From the NCBI GenBank assembly GCA_036023115.1, contig JAYKKT010000055.1, forward strand, positions 12,400,501 through 12,464,500: a DNA stretch of 64,000 nt, given 5' to 3'. Below are positions 9,529 to 20,976 of this stretch, piece by piece; positions within the stretch are counted from its first letter, which is position 1, and every line of letters begins with the position of its first letter. Source of the stretch: Brasenia schreberi (lineage: Eukaryota > Streptophyta > Magnoliopsida > Nymphaeales > Cabombaceae). The notes beneath the pieces were generated by a model that was given only the letters and a program-made list of their open reading frames with translations, ran no database searches and was not told the origin of the DNA. The translations under genes were made by a program, and so were the position numbers.

Positions 9529-11376
9529 CTCCTAGAATTTCATAAAATTCTCGATTTTGAAAGACCATCCCAATCAGTAGGAGGAGATTTCATAGAGATA
9601 AACCTAGGGGATGATTCCAATCCCAAATCCATCAAAATAGGCGCATGCTTGCATGAAACTGAAAGATTAGCATTCATTACATTTCTACGAACCTATTTAG
9701 ATGTGTTTGCATGGACGTATGAAGACATGCCGGGCATAGATCCCAGCATTGTCGAACATCGTCTTCCCTTATATGTAGGTGTAAAACCCATAAAGCAGAA
9801 GCTTAAGAAAATACACCCAAATGTACACACGCAAGTCAAAGAGGGTTTAGAAGATCTGTTAAAAGCCGGATTTATAAAACCCATTGCGTATTTTGATTGG
9901 TTGTCAAATATCGTTGTAGTTCGAAAAACCAATGGGAAAATTCGAATATGCATCGATTTCAGAAACCTAAAGAAAGCCACTCCAAAGGATAATTATCCTT
10001 TACCAAACATAGATTTGATAGTCGATAGTACTGCAAATCATGAAATGTTTTCATTTATGGATGGCTATTTAGGCTATAATCAAATCAAACTAAGTCCACG
10101 AGATCAGGGTAAGACCGCCTTCACAACCCCATGGGGCACGTACTGCTATACAGTCATGCCCTTTGGTTTGAAAAATGCCGGCGCAACATACCAACGAGCC
10201 ATGACCACGATCTTCCATGATCAGATTCATGAGCTCGTAGAAGTGTATGTAGATGATCTCTTGGCGAAATCCAAAACCCGATGCACCCATATCGAATGTT
10301 TACAAAAGATTTTCGAAAGGCTTAGGCTTTACAAAGTAAAGCTAAACCCTCAAAAATGTGTGTTTGGGGTAGAATCAGGGAAGCTTCTGGGCTTTATGGT
10401 GAGCCAAAGGGGAATAGAAGTCGACCCCTCTAAGTGTCGAGCCATCATAGACATGGCTCTACCCTCCAATCTCACTCAAATCCGTAGCCTCCAGGGTCGT
10501 TTACAATCCGTTCGCCGATTCATATCGAATCTGGCAACTAGATGCGAACCCTTCAACAAATTGTTGAGGAAGGGCACGAAATTCTTATGGGATGACGAAT
10601 GCCAGAAGTCCTTCGAGAGACTGAAGGCATACTTGGTTAATCCCCCCGTTTTGAACCCTCCAAAGCAAGGAAAACCGCTTTTACTATACATCTCCGTGCA
10701 TGTGAATGCTTTAGGAGCCCTGTTGGCTCAATACGAGGATGACACCCATAAGGAGTACGCCATCTATTACATTTCGAAAACTCTCTTGGCTTATGAACGA
10801 AATTATCAAGCCATGGAGAAGACGTGCTTGGCCCTAGTCTGGGCCTGCCAGAAATTCAGACACTACTTCCTAGATCATGAGATCTGGATAGTGTCCAAGC
10901 TTGATCCAATTAAGCACTTGTTCGAAAAACCCGTTCTCACAGGTAGATTGGGCAAATGGCAACTCCTTCTAATGGAGTATGATTTGAAATACCATCACCA
11001 GATCTCCATTAAGGGGCAAGCACCAGCAGATTACGTGGCTGAGTTCCCCTTAGAGGACGCATATCCCACGCTTGTTGAAATGCCTGATGAAGGCATATTA
11101 CAAAACCATTTTCAAAACCACATTTTGGCAAATTCTTTCGAAAACCAAGTGTGGAAGATGCACTTTGATGGGGCACGAAACCAACGAGGGGCTGGTGCTA
11201 GGGTCATCCTAATCTCCCCTGAAAAGGGCGAGATTCCCATAGCAGTCCGCTTAGATTTCGAATGTTCCAACAACGTAGCTGAGTATGAAGCACTCATACA
11301 AGGCTTAAGGATTTCGAAAACTCTAGGGGCATCATGCATCGAGGTCCTTGGAGATTCGCTCCTTGTCATAAACTAG
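9529..11376 (+). pseudogene. pol: reverse transcriptase, RNase H, start of archaeal-type RNase H (open stretch)
   Basis: This is an open stretch of 616 codons; the first Met inside it is at 9649. RT blocks, in order: FIKPIAYFDWLSNIVVVRKTNGKIRICIDFRNL (given only as a landmark near 9880), FTTPWGTYCYTVMPFGL near 10113, and the catalytic YVDD at 10246-10257. A degenerate first RNase H follows (LLLYISVHVNALGALL, then YAIYYISKTLLAYERNY). The second, archaeal-type RNase H starts at WKMHFDGA (Asp codon 11167) with AEYEALIQGL and GDS. The frame is cut by TAG at 11374 where D has CAG (Gln). RT copies the element RNA into DNA and RNase H removes the RNA strand. This is the best preserved pol segment of the window. 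Confidence 0.93.
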
Positions 11377-12057
11377 GTTTTAAAAATTTGGCAAGTACGT
11401 AATGAGAAACTACTTCCATATCACGAGTTGGCCACTCGATTGGTCCAGTCCTTCCAATTGTGTAAACTCACACACGTAGGAAGAGAGGACCATGGCATCG
11501 CCGATGCCCTCTCCTCCTTGGGTTCAGTCCTGAAGGTCGATCCCATTTCAGGGACCAGATCTTTAGAAATATGGCATGCATCCCACCCATCCACACACGA
11601 CTTGGACATTTGCCAAAATAACCCAGAGTCTATTGAAAAACCTTGTTTTTATGACATCAAACAGTTTTTAGAAAATGGGGGATTCACCGAGGATGCCACA
11701 TCCAAAGATAAGGCATTCATCCGTAAAATTTCGACCCGATACACCATTCTAGGTGGGGTTTTATACAAAAAAAGTTTTACCGGCATTCTGCTTAGGTGTA
11801 TCGACCTAGAGGAGGCTAGGGTAGTGATGCATGAATTCCACGATGGGGAATGTGGAGGTCATGTTAATGCCAACATGATGGCAATGAAAATACTTAGAGG
11901 GGGCTATTTTTGGTCCACCCTGAAGAAGGATTGTCACGATCATGTTAGGAAGTGCCATCCATGTCAAGTGCATGGGCACGCCATTCATATCCCTTCATCT
12001 GCATTGCATTCCGTGGTCAGCCCCTGGCCATTACCATGTGGGCGTTTGACATCGTAG
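11377..12057 (+). pseudogene. pol: end of archaeal-type RNase H and integrase zinc domain
   Basis: This is the same frame as the RT segment after the single TAG. It begins with the last RNase H block (THVGREDHGIADALSS, catalytic Asp in ADALS), then a spacer, then the integrase N-terminal zinc domain: His in VMHEFH, GHVNAN, and the Cys pair in CHPC (about 11825-11970). A 1-bp deletion at about 12031 (D has CATTCACC where A has CATTACC) throws the frame, so it stops at 12057. Confidence 0.9.
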
Positions 12058-12542
12058 GCCCAATATTTCCAAAGGCCTCGAATGGGCATCGATTTATTTT
12101 AGCAGCCACGGAGTATTTCTCCAAGTGGGTGGAAGCCATTTCCCTAACCAACGTGATGGGGCAACATGTGGTGGCTTTCATCCGAAGGAATATCTTGGCT
12201 CGATTTGGGGTTCCACGAGACCTTGTGTCTGATAATGGCACCCCATTAAAAAATGAGCGAATGGTTAAGTTGTGCAACACGTATGGCATAACTCACCACT
12301 TCTCTTCGCCCTACAACCCTCAAGGCAACGGCCAAGCCGAAGCCACAAACAAGACTCTCATTAGTATAATTGAGAAGACTTTAGAGAAGGGTAGGACGTG
12401 GCACGAGAAGCTGGATGAAGCCTTATGGGCTTATAGGACTTCCATCCGGACTCCCACGAATGCTACACCATTCGAATTGATCTATGGCACAAACGCATTC
12501 TCCCCATTCATACTCAACTGCATTCATTCCATACATCCATAG
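12033..12542 (+). pseudogene. pol: integrase catalytic core
   Basis: This is the DDE-type core that inserts the cDNA into the host genome. First Asp: WAFDIVGPIFPKASNG. Second Asp: FGVPRDLVSDNGTPL. Glu region: NPQGNGQAEATNKTL. The end of the core reads WAYRTSIRTPTNATPFELIYG. It is readable in a frame shifted from the zinc domain by the deletion near 12031 and is lost again at about 12501, where one base of GCC is missing compared with D. All three catalytic residues are still encoded. Confidence 0.9.
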
Positions 12543-12891
12543 CACTCGACCTCCCCCTAGAGACGCTTCAGAATGCTAGGATGGCCGAACTAGATTTGCT
12601 AGATGAGAGGCGACTCCTTGCTATGTGGATCATGCTCGTGCATACCGGCAAAGGATAGCCCGACACTATGGCAAACACATGAGACCTCGCCACTTTGAAG
12701 TGGGAGATCTGGTTTTAAAAATCATCCACTATCGTGGCCCACATCCCTTGGGAAAGTGGCGCCCCAACTGGGATGGACCCTATGTTGTACGTGCAACCAC
12801 CACGAACAACTCGTATTGGTTGATCGATGTAGAAGGTAGGAATTTAGTAGATCCTATAAATATCCAATACTTAAAGAAGTATCATGTGTAG
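12543..12891 (+). pseudogene. pol: integrase C-terminal domain
   Basis: After the last frameshift the C-terminal domain resumes; from 12625 it is open to TAG at 12889. It carries the GPF/Y-like block LGKWRPNWDGPYVVR and ends YLKKYHV. A 2-bp insertion near 12625 relative to D accounts for the second break. No chromodomain or envelope-like frame follows, which fits the Tat lineage. Confidence 0.85.
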
Positions 12892-14060
12892 GATTTGGAT
12901 CAAATTCCAGTTTTCGAAAATTTTAGGGATAGCTGCCCTGAGACATGAAAATAAGGTGCAAAGGCAAAGTCATGTGACCCTGAGTGAGAGAATCCGCACT
13001 TGTGAAAGAGCGGAGTCTTCAAAATAGTGGTTACATTTCAAAATCCTTCTTCTTACAAAGAAAGGCCTAGTTCAATATAGCAAGATACTTGCAAGTAGTA
13101 CGTGCTATTTCTAAATAGGTTGATCTGGAATGGATCGAGTGTAGGCTTGGGATAAGTCCTCCCCTCTTCTCTTCTCCTTCCAAAAGGAAAACAAAAGCCC
13201 AAACAAAGGGAATTTCCCATTCGAAGTCTCTTTCCAAAAGAAAGAAACCAGAATTCAAAAGAAAAATCGATTCTCTTGTGAAAAAGAGGGATTAAAGAAA
13301 AAATACACCCAAAGGGAGACCCTCGATGAAAAAAAGGAAAAAGAGGCCAAAAAGCTCAAAAAGAGCAGTTTTCCGCCTTCTGTGCCTCAAACCACGGGAC
13401 GCTTCAGAAGGGACCGTGGTATCTCTTTCCCATCCCTGGCTTATCCCAAGCTAAAGCATTGTTCGTTTCGAGGAATCCTAAAGTAAAAATAGGATTTACT
13501 TACTTGAATTTCATCTTGTTTGAGAATTCGACGTTTCGAGTAAGGCGTAGGAATTTGAAATATAGCTGGTTTTCTTTTAAAACCTCTGCTAGATAAGCGA
13601 GTGTTAAGACTCAAACAAGGGCAAGCACAGAGAGCTCGAGATCCTTAGGATCGAGACTCAAGACAGTTGTCCCTTTTATAAATAGTTTTGTAAATAAGTT
13701 TTGAAAATCGAACATCGAACAGCATAGGATCTGCTCACTTGGAGCAACAGGCCTTGTAAGTCTCTAGAGTTCGACCACATCTGGTCTCTGAGAGGTCGCC
13801 ACTCTTGGCACCACACCCATGTCATGCATCTGCATTCCACGCATGAACATTTGCATAAACATGATCCCATTTAGGACCAGATTCCATGTGCATCCCTTTG
13901 GCGTAATATCTCCTCCTACCAGAGTTTGTAAATTGAGATTTTGCTAAAAATTGGGACGATCCCATGTTCTTCGTGGATAGATCTAGGGAGACATTGAAAG
14001 GGATGTTTGTCATCTTTGCCCTTATCCAAATCGATTTGGACAAGGCCAAAGAGGGGCATC
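12892..14060 (+). other. Noncoding 3' internal region of element A
   Basis: About 1.17 kb between the pol stop and the polypurine tract. It is purine-rich in the middle (13160-13400, many AAAGG and GAAAAAG runs) with short CTTCTCTTC and CCAAAAGGAAAAC stretches, and aligns throughout with D 46414-47580. In H the corresponding region has expanded into repeats. No conserved open frame is seen. Its conservation between A and D suggests a role in RNA handling, but none is evident from sequence. Confidence 0.75.
14025..14056 (+). promoter_or_regulatory. Palindrome and polypurine tract of element A
   Basis: A perfect 16-bp palindrome, TCCAAATCGATTTGGA (14025-14040), lies just before the polypurine tract AAAGAGGGG (14048-14056), which ends 4 nt before the 3' LTR. 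The polypurine tract primes plus-strand DNA synthesis. D has both at 47545-47560 and 47568-47576. H has CCAAAT and ATTTGG arms (62319-62332) and AAAGAGAGG (62341-62349). Confidence 0.85.
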
Positions 14061-17000
14061 TGTAAACACCTTGAAATCCCATGAATTTCTCAAATCCATC
14101 TGGTTTTGTAAAAACAGCCCTACATACGTTTTGAACTTTATATTTCAAAAATATATAACATGGCTTTTAAAAACCTTTTTAACATATTTTTGAAACCCCG
14201 AAGTAGCTTTGGCCTAATCCAAATAGGACCAGGAGAGCTAAGGAGAGCCCGGAACCGGAGCACATGTCGAGCCCGGCACAGCAACTCTCGTATCAAATCC
14301 ACACCCCCAGGATCTCGAACGTCCAAGACCCTGGTATCATCAAAACATCATTTGAAGTCATCTCCGGAAGGCGAAAACAGAAGCGGACGATCATGTTAGC
14401 GAAGACCCAACGCAAACGGAGTATTGATGCTGTCAAACCCCTCACAAACCGTTCGTTTCGAACACAGCTCAAAGGAGTCAGAGTTCATTTTGGATCGGAT
14501 CTGGACCATATATATCCAGATCCCAATCCAAACCCATGTATGGACTTAGATTTGGATTTGGATCCAGAGATCCAATCCAATATCCATATCCATGGCCCAC
14601 ATCACCTTCTCATAAATGGAGGTGGGGCCCACTTGAATTTCACGTGGGATTATGGGCATGAGAGAGAGTGGGGGTGGAGAAGATCAAGTGTGTGTTGTAA
14701 TTAAGCTTGACTTGTGTGTCAAGTTTGGGATTAATCATGTGGGTTAGCCTAATTAAGTGGGTTTAAGCTTGTAATTAGCCAAAACCTAACCTAGGGCTGC
14801 ACCAACATGATATGATTAGGGTCTATGGGCCATGCAAAGGGAGCTCCTTCACCTAAACCTAACCAAAAACACCTAATCCTAGCCTTCTACCCTAATCCTG
14901 TCCTAATCTGAGCCTAATCACCTAACCCACTTCCCTAATCCCGGCCTAATCCCAACCTAATCACCTAACCCACTTCCCTAAACCTAGGTTAATTTCCCTA
15001 AACCTAGCCTAATCCTAGCCTAATCACCTAACCTACCTCACTAAACCTCACCCTAGAACCAACCCACCTAGCTAAACCCTAAACCTCTAAACCACCCCTA
15101 GCACACAACCTACCCAAACCCCTTGTATTTAAAATATCTGGCCCTACCCTTTCCAGCCCACCTTGTCACCACACCACCCTACCTAAACCACCTAACCACT
15201 ACCCCAAAACCACCCCCCAACCGCCTCTTGCAACCCTATATAAACCCGCCCCTTTGGGGCGGGTTTTTCCCATCTTCAAGCTCCATCTTCCACCAGCCGG
15301 GTCCTCCACTCTCCAGCCCAGCCGACTCCTATCTTGCTCCACCTGCCCCATAGCTAGCCACCACCTGCGCCACGACCTCCCAGCCGAGCACCACCACCAC
15401 CACCACTCTAGCCGAGGTCCACATCGCCACCCTTCCCCACGGCCGAACCTCATCCTGCACATCCCAATCACCCGGCTGCTCCCCTTCCATCCGCCACCAC
15501 CTCCCATCATCCTGTTAGTATCCTCCACCTTACTCCTTCTCCACTCCCTCTCCACTCTCAGCCACCTAACCCACTACCATATCACCCTAATACCTGCCAC
15601 TTGCCGCCACCATTCCCACTTGGTCAGGCCATAACCACCCTAACTACCCGCAACTACCTAACTACCCTAGCTATACCTGGCCATCCCATTGAACCCCCTA
15701 AGTCCTGTCCACTCTACCTCACCACACCCGCCACTACCTTACCCCATCTCCTAGCTAGTTCCCTTCCCTTCCACCACTCCTAGCCACCCTAGCAGCTCGT
15801 CGCCACCAAGTCCCCTTAGTCGGCCACTCCAACCGACTGTCACCCCTTTTATTCGGCCAGCCACCTCCTTTCCCCTAGACACTCCATTAGACCTTCTCTT
15901 AGGCTCCCCTTAGTGCCATACTCCTTAACACTAACCCCTACCCTAGTGACCTTCCTTAGTCACATTAGCCCAACACATCAAGGAGGCACCCTTGCTAGCA
16001 GCCGGCCACCTTTAAGGCGCCCTTCCCGCGCCCCCAAGACATCCTGCCAGCACCTCCCCTTGCCGTTCAACTTCGGGGAGCTCCCGCTTGCAGCCCAAGG
16101 CGAAGGCCAAGCCCACGCTCAAGCAAGGCATCTTCGGACCAGCTATTAGTAAGTGCCTAACTCGGTCCTTAGTTGTATACTTGCTTAAAATTCAATTCGA
16201 TACGGGGTTGTAATAACGGAGCATAGTCTCCCCCCGATTGTAATAACATGGCTTGGCACACCCACACACGTGCACTCTCTTAATTGTGCACGATTTTGAA
16301 CACACACGGGCCTAATCAACCCTTAATACATAAATATATATATGTACTTTAATTTTCGTAGGGTTTTGCTTACGTTGGGTGTGTTGTCTTTCAATTCAAG
16401 CACTCACACACATTGAGCCTTCGCTCTTATTTGAAAGACCCAAGTAAGGGCCGAGCTATACTATTTGGGTTTTCATTTCATGTCGTGTGTAAGTCTTTCA
16501 ATTCAAGCACTCACACACATTGAGCCTTCGCTCTTATTTGAAAGACCCAAGTAAGGGCCAAGCTATACTATTTGGGTTTTCATTTCATGTCGTGTGTGTA
16601 AGTCTTTCAATTCAAGCACTCACACACATTGAGCCTTCGCTCTTATTTGAAAGACCCAAGTAAGGGCCGAGCTATACTATTTGGGTTTTCATTTCATGTC
16701 GTGTGTGTAAGTCTTTCAATTCAAGCACTCACACACATTGAGCCTTCGCTCTTATTTGAAAGACCCAAGTAAGGGCCGTGTTATACTATTTGGGTTTAAT
16801 TTCATGTTGTGTGCGTAGTACTTCAATTCAAGCACTCACACACATTGAGCTTTCGCTCTTATTCCCAAGACCTTAATCAAGGCCATACTGCAAGTTATAT
16901 TTGGGTTTAATTTCATGTCGTGTGTGTAAGTCTTTCAATTCAAGCACGCACCCACATTGAGCCTTCGCTCTTATTTGCAAGACCCGAGTAAGGGCCCATA

Positions 17001-17596
17001 TACATACTCTATATACATATCTCCCTTCGGCATTTACATTACAAGTCATTTCCCTTCGGTTATTTCCCTTCAGCATTGTCTTTACATTCGGGTTTTCCCT
17101 TTGGAGTAGCGTGAGTTTGCATTGCATCTACGCCATACCACGAGGTAGGATGCATATTGCATCGAAGCGAGCCCCGTATTCCCGCTCAAATTCGCCCATG
17201 TAGTGGAGTGTTCATAACACACAAACTAGGTGGCCCATAAAGGGATAAAAAGAAAGACTTAAGCACGTGCAAATCCACGTGATGTAAAATCTGCAATCGT
17301 ATCTAAAAGACCTGAATTAAACACCTCGAACCGCTTCGTAGGCTTTCTATACCCAAAAACTCGATTTTTCAAAGCGTACAGACTGACCCTTGCATATCGG
17401 TGCAAGAAGGTCTGCGACGACAAGAGCTCACTTGCTCACAGTTGCCACGATTAGAAGTCAGCTTAAAATATATCTTCGCTAGCTTAGGTAAGCTAGCTGG
17501 CACGCCCTGTTTATATAAATAGGCCTTAGACACACGAGAGGATTCGCTCCAAACCCTGAAAAAAGGTGAGAGGCAGGGATTTTCGCTACGTCTACA
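14061..17596 (+). repeat. Element A 3' LTR
   Basis: The LTR is 3536 bp and aligns end to end with the 5' LTR. The main differences are a 50-bp deletion near 14120 (it removes the sequence matching 2551-2600) and a lost TG in the second leader repeat. TATA box at 15237-15244 with the same hairpin, TTGTAATAA block near 16204-16246, leader repeats from 16386 to about 17040. The TSD copy CCTAC follows at 17597. Confidence 0.95.
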
Positions 17597-19269
17597 CCTA
17601 CATACCACTAAACCTAGCCCATACCGCCTAGACCTAGCCAACTTGACCCAAACACCTAGCTGCCCCCCGTCCCGCAACCCAGCTGCGCCCGGTCTGCACC
17701 CCAGTAGCACCCTATCAGTGCCCCAGCTGCGCCCCACCAAAATCCCGCGCCCTATCCAGCACAAAACCTGGCCTGCACCCCTGCTGCTCCCCAGCCGCAC
17801 TCCAGTTGTGCCTCACCTAAACCCGCACCCCCTCGACCAAACCTCGCTGGTTGGCCATTTAGGTTAACCTGCACCCATATAGCTCAACACCACCTAGGCC
17901 TGTCCCAAACAACCTAGCTAAAACTTGACCCAACACTACCTAAAACCTAGCTCTTGGCTTGACCCAAAACCAGGCCAACACACCCTTGGCTAGCTTTTGT
18001 CGCCCCCCTCTCAACCGGACCTAGGCCAACCTGCACCTTAGGACCTACCTTGGTTCAAGCCACCATTGGCTCGACCTACCCCTTTCAAAACCCTAACTAA
18101 GCTAGGTGCTGGCTGCACCTAGCTCATTCCCATCTTCCTAAACCAAAACCTAGATCTAGCTAGGACTTGACCAACCTAACCCCTTGGCCGAACCCAGCCA
18201 ATACTAAGCCACACCCACTTGGCTGCACCCAAGTGAATCTACACCCAAGCCTCACCTTGGAACCCACTTGAAGGGACTTACCTTGCGACTGCAAAGAAGG
18301 ACGGACCCGAGTGACTCGAGAGGCAAAACCGAACATTTGTAAGTGTCATTTACATTCGGTTTTACATTACTCGTTTAAATTAAATTCAATTCGGAACGGG
18401 GTTGTAATAATAGAGCGAAGTCTCCCCCTGAGATGTAATATTTGTGTATGATACACAACCACACTTGAGCCTTCTCACTCTTAACTGCACACAAAGACAC
18501 CCACGTGCACTTGAGCCTTTCCGCTCTTATATTGCACACGATTGCACACACATTGAGCCTTTCCGCTCTTAAGCTAAACGTATATACTTCAATTTGGGTA
18601 TTTACTTTAGTGAAAGTTGTGTGAGTTGCAATTAATTTCAGGTGGATTTAATTTCAAGTCATGTGAGTTGCAATTTCAATTTCACACAATAAGACCCACG
18701 CCCACTCGAGCCTTTCCGCTCTTCACACTCACACACATTGAGCCTTTCCGCTCTTAAGCTAAACATATATACTTCAATTTGGGTATTTACTTTAGTGAAA
18801 GCTGTGTGAGTTGCAATTTAATTTCGGGTGGATTTACTTTAAGTTGTGTGAGTTGTCATTTAAATTTCACACGAGAAGCACCCATAAAGCACTTGAGCCT
18901 TTCCGCTCTTTACACTCACACACATTGAGCCTTTTCGCTCTTAGCATAAAACATATTTATATATTTTAAAGTCGTGAGTTTACTTTAAGTAGAGTTACAT
19001 TTCTCTTTGTGTGGATTTACATTTAAGTCACGTGAGTTGCACTTCAATTTTGGGTATTTACATTGGTGAAAGCTGTGTGAGTTGCACTTCAATTTCGGGT
19101 ATTTACATTAGTGAAAGCTATGTGAGTTGCACTTTCAATTCGAGCCTAGCTCACATCATCACTTTCAAAACTTGGAAAAGATTTCTGCATCCTTGCATTC
19201 GCTCGCTTTCAAAAGCCCCCGAATCCTCGCTCAAACTTGATTCTCTAAATAGAGTTCATAGCAGCTAAT
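17597..19269 (+). repeat. Segment F, right piece of an older LTR
   Basis: This continues 2206-2500 after removal of A. First comes a C-rich part with the hairpin AGCTAGGTGC/GCACCTAGCT at 18100-18124, then the conserved GGGGTTGTAATAA block near 18398-18440 (here the arms are reduced to GAG/CTC). Units of CACACATTGAGCCTTTCCGCTCTTA then alternate with GTGAGTTGCA stretches to about 19140. The end (GCCTAGCTCACATCAT, CATCCTTGCATT) matches the reverse complement of B's LTR near 24280, so F and B are related families. The 3' boundary is uncertain. Confidence 0.75.
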
Positions 19270-19686
19270 CTTTGAACTCCAAACTAAGATAAAGCAAGAT
19301 TGATGCACCTTAGATCTCACTAAAATACTCAATAAGGAAGAACCAAGTTCTCAAATCAACCAAATATTTGAGTTAGACAAATTCAAAATGTACTTAATGA
19401 ACCAAGAAAGGGAAAAAATTTCTCTCGTAGATTTAAAGTAGGACAGGAAATCACCTATACAAAAATTTTCTATTACAAAACTAGATCACTAACCTTAGTT
19501 ATGGTCCATTTGGAGTCTAGCTTTTGCCCTTTATTAGTTTATGTTCTATTATTTGAAGTTAAGATTTGGTATTATTCTACTATTAATATATTGTGTTTGT
19601 TTAGTTTCAGGTTCATTCTCCTCATGCATGTGTTTGTTTTATTTATTTTCATGTATCTTTTGATACAAGTCTTTACATTGTTTTAA
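19270..19686. other. Unassigned AT-rich stretch
   Basis: About 420 bp with no match to the other elements of the window and no convincing open frame. It lies between the U5-like end of F and the RT breakpoint of B. It could be the remainder of F, a fragment of another repeat, or host DNA. Confidence 0.4.
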
Positions 19687-20600
19687 CATCAAATCAATGT
19701 TTGGCAAAGGGAAGTTATCCTTTGGTGTGACTTTGTTTAAGTTTCTGAAATCTATGCAAATTCGTATTTTTCCATTGGATTTTCGAACTACAACAATGTT
19801 GGAAAGCCAATCAGAATACACAATGGGTTTTATAAAACCAGCTTTAAGCCGATCTTCTAAACCCTCTTTTACTTGCGAATGGACATTCGGATAAATCTTC
19901 CTAAGCTTTTATTTTATGGGTTTTGATTCTAGATCTAGGGGAAGACAATGCTCTACCACTTTCGGGTCTATACCTAGCATGTCTTCATACGTCCATGCAA
20001 ACACATCGATATAGGTTTTCAAGAATGCAATGAATGATGCTTTTTCATGCTCATGCAAACATGCGCCTATCTTAATGTGCTTGGGTTTTGTTTCATTCCC
20101 TAAGTTGATCTCTATGAAATCCCCTCCTACAGAATTTGAAGGTTTTTCAAAATCAAGGATTTTGTTAAACTCGGGAAGCTTAGAAGTGGGATCCTCCTTA
20201 GGGAGAAGAGGATCCTCTTCTGGGCTTTGATTATTCTCGAGAATTCTAAATCCTAGGGAATTTGGAGTGGATGCATGATTTTTTCAAACACCTGGTTCTG
20301 GTTTTGGAATTTCTATTGGTTTTGAAGACTTGGGTCCTTTTATAAAGACGATTTATTCAAAAAAGCCTTGGTTTTTCCAAATTTTTGCCAGGGGCTGCTA
20401 TACACACGATTTTGTTTTTGGGATTTTCCAATTTATTGATTTTTTTGGATTTTTGCAAAGCAAAGACACTTGGAGCTATACAAACTAATCTTTTTTGGTT
20501 TTTCCACAAATTTCTAATGTTTTTGGTTTTTGAGATTTTTCAAATTGTTTTTGTATTTTGGGGATTTTTAATTTTTTTGGATTTTGGTTTAAGGAGGGAT
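19687..20600 (-). pseudogene. B pol: N-terminal region and start of RT
   Basis: The minus strand encodes a Lys/Asn-rich leader (about 20600-20250) like that after the pol ATG in A, then the pre-RT segment and RT blocks GLEDRLKAGFIKP, DWLSNIVVVRKSNGK and RICIDFRNLNKVTPK (about 19890-19700). The frame runs into unrelated sequence after PNIDLM. The catalytic YVDD region is absent, so the piece cannot function as a polymerase. Confidence 0.82.
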
Positions 20601-20976
20601 CTTCCATCGTACCTACAAAGGAAAACGCCACAAGTTAGACTCTAAATAAGAGGTCTAAATCGTAGGTTTCTGCTTCACTAGGTTCCAGGGCACCCTTGAC
20701 CCAGGTGGTCATAGGTGGTGGTTCTGTGGTATTTTTGGAATATAGCCGATCCCATATCAGCTTGGGTTTGCTCTTGGCACTATGGGCTCTTCCATCATAC
20801 CTACAAAGGAAAACACCACAAGTTAGACTCTAAATAAGGGGTCTAAATCGTGGGTTTCTGCTTCACTAGGTTCCAGGGCACCCTTGACCCAGGTGGTTAT
20901 AGGTGGTGGTTGTGGTGGTATTTTTGGAATATAGCCGATCCCATATCAGCTTGGGTTTGCTCTTGGCACTATGGGC
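20601..20976 (-). repeat. 188-bp tandem duplication over B's gag-pro/pol junction
   Basis: Two adjacent copies (20601-20788 and 20789-20976) differ at only a few positions. Each contains the end of gag-pro, its TAA, the polypyrimidine tract and the candidate acceptor AG (minus strand; 20613-20614 and 20801-20802), and the first pol codons. A, D and H have one copy here. The duplication gives B two candidate acceptors in series. Confidence 0.9.

Larger units (their letters stand above)
2501..17596 (+). mobile_element. Element A: full-length Ty3/gypsy Tat-lineage retrotransposon
   Basis: The element is 15,096 bp, bounded by two LTRs that begin TGTAAACACC and end TCTACA. The 5-bp sequence CCTAC is present at 2496-2500 and again at 17597-17601, so the integration site is intact. 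Inside, in order, are a primer binding site (6091), gag, protease, a gag-pro/pol junction with a candidate splice acceptor (9115), reverse transcriptase, RNase H, archaeal-type RNase H, integrase, a noncoding 3' region and a polypurine tract (14048). The two RNase H domains and the DGGG protease motif place it in the Tat lineage (known family feature). The coding region has several nonsense codons and frameshifts, so this copy is not autonomous. The LTRs are nearly identical apart from one 50-bp deletion and small indels, which implies a fairly recent insertion. Confidence 0.96.

Noticed and set aside
11377..14060. Possible envelope-like or extra gene after integrase
   Set aside because: The 1.17 kb after the pol stop has no frame shared by A and D.
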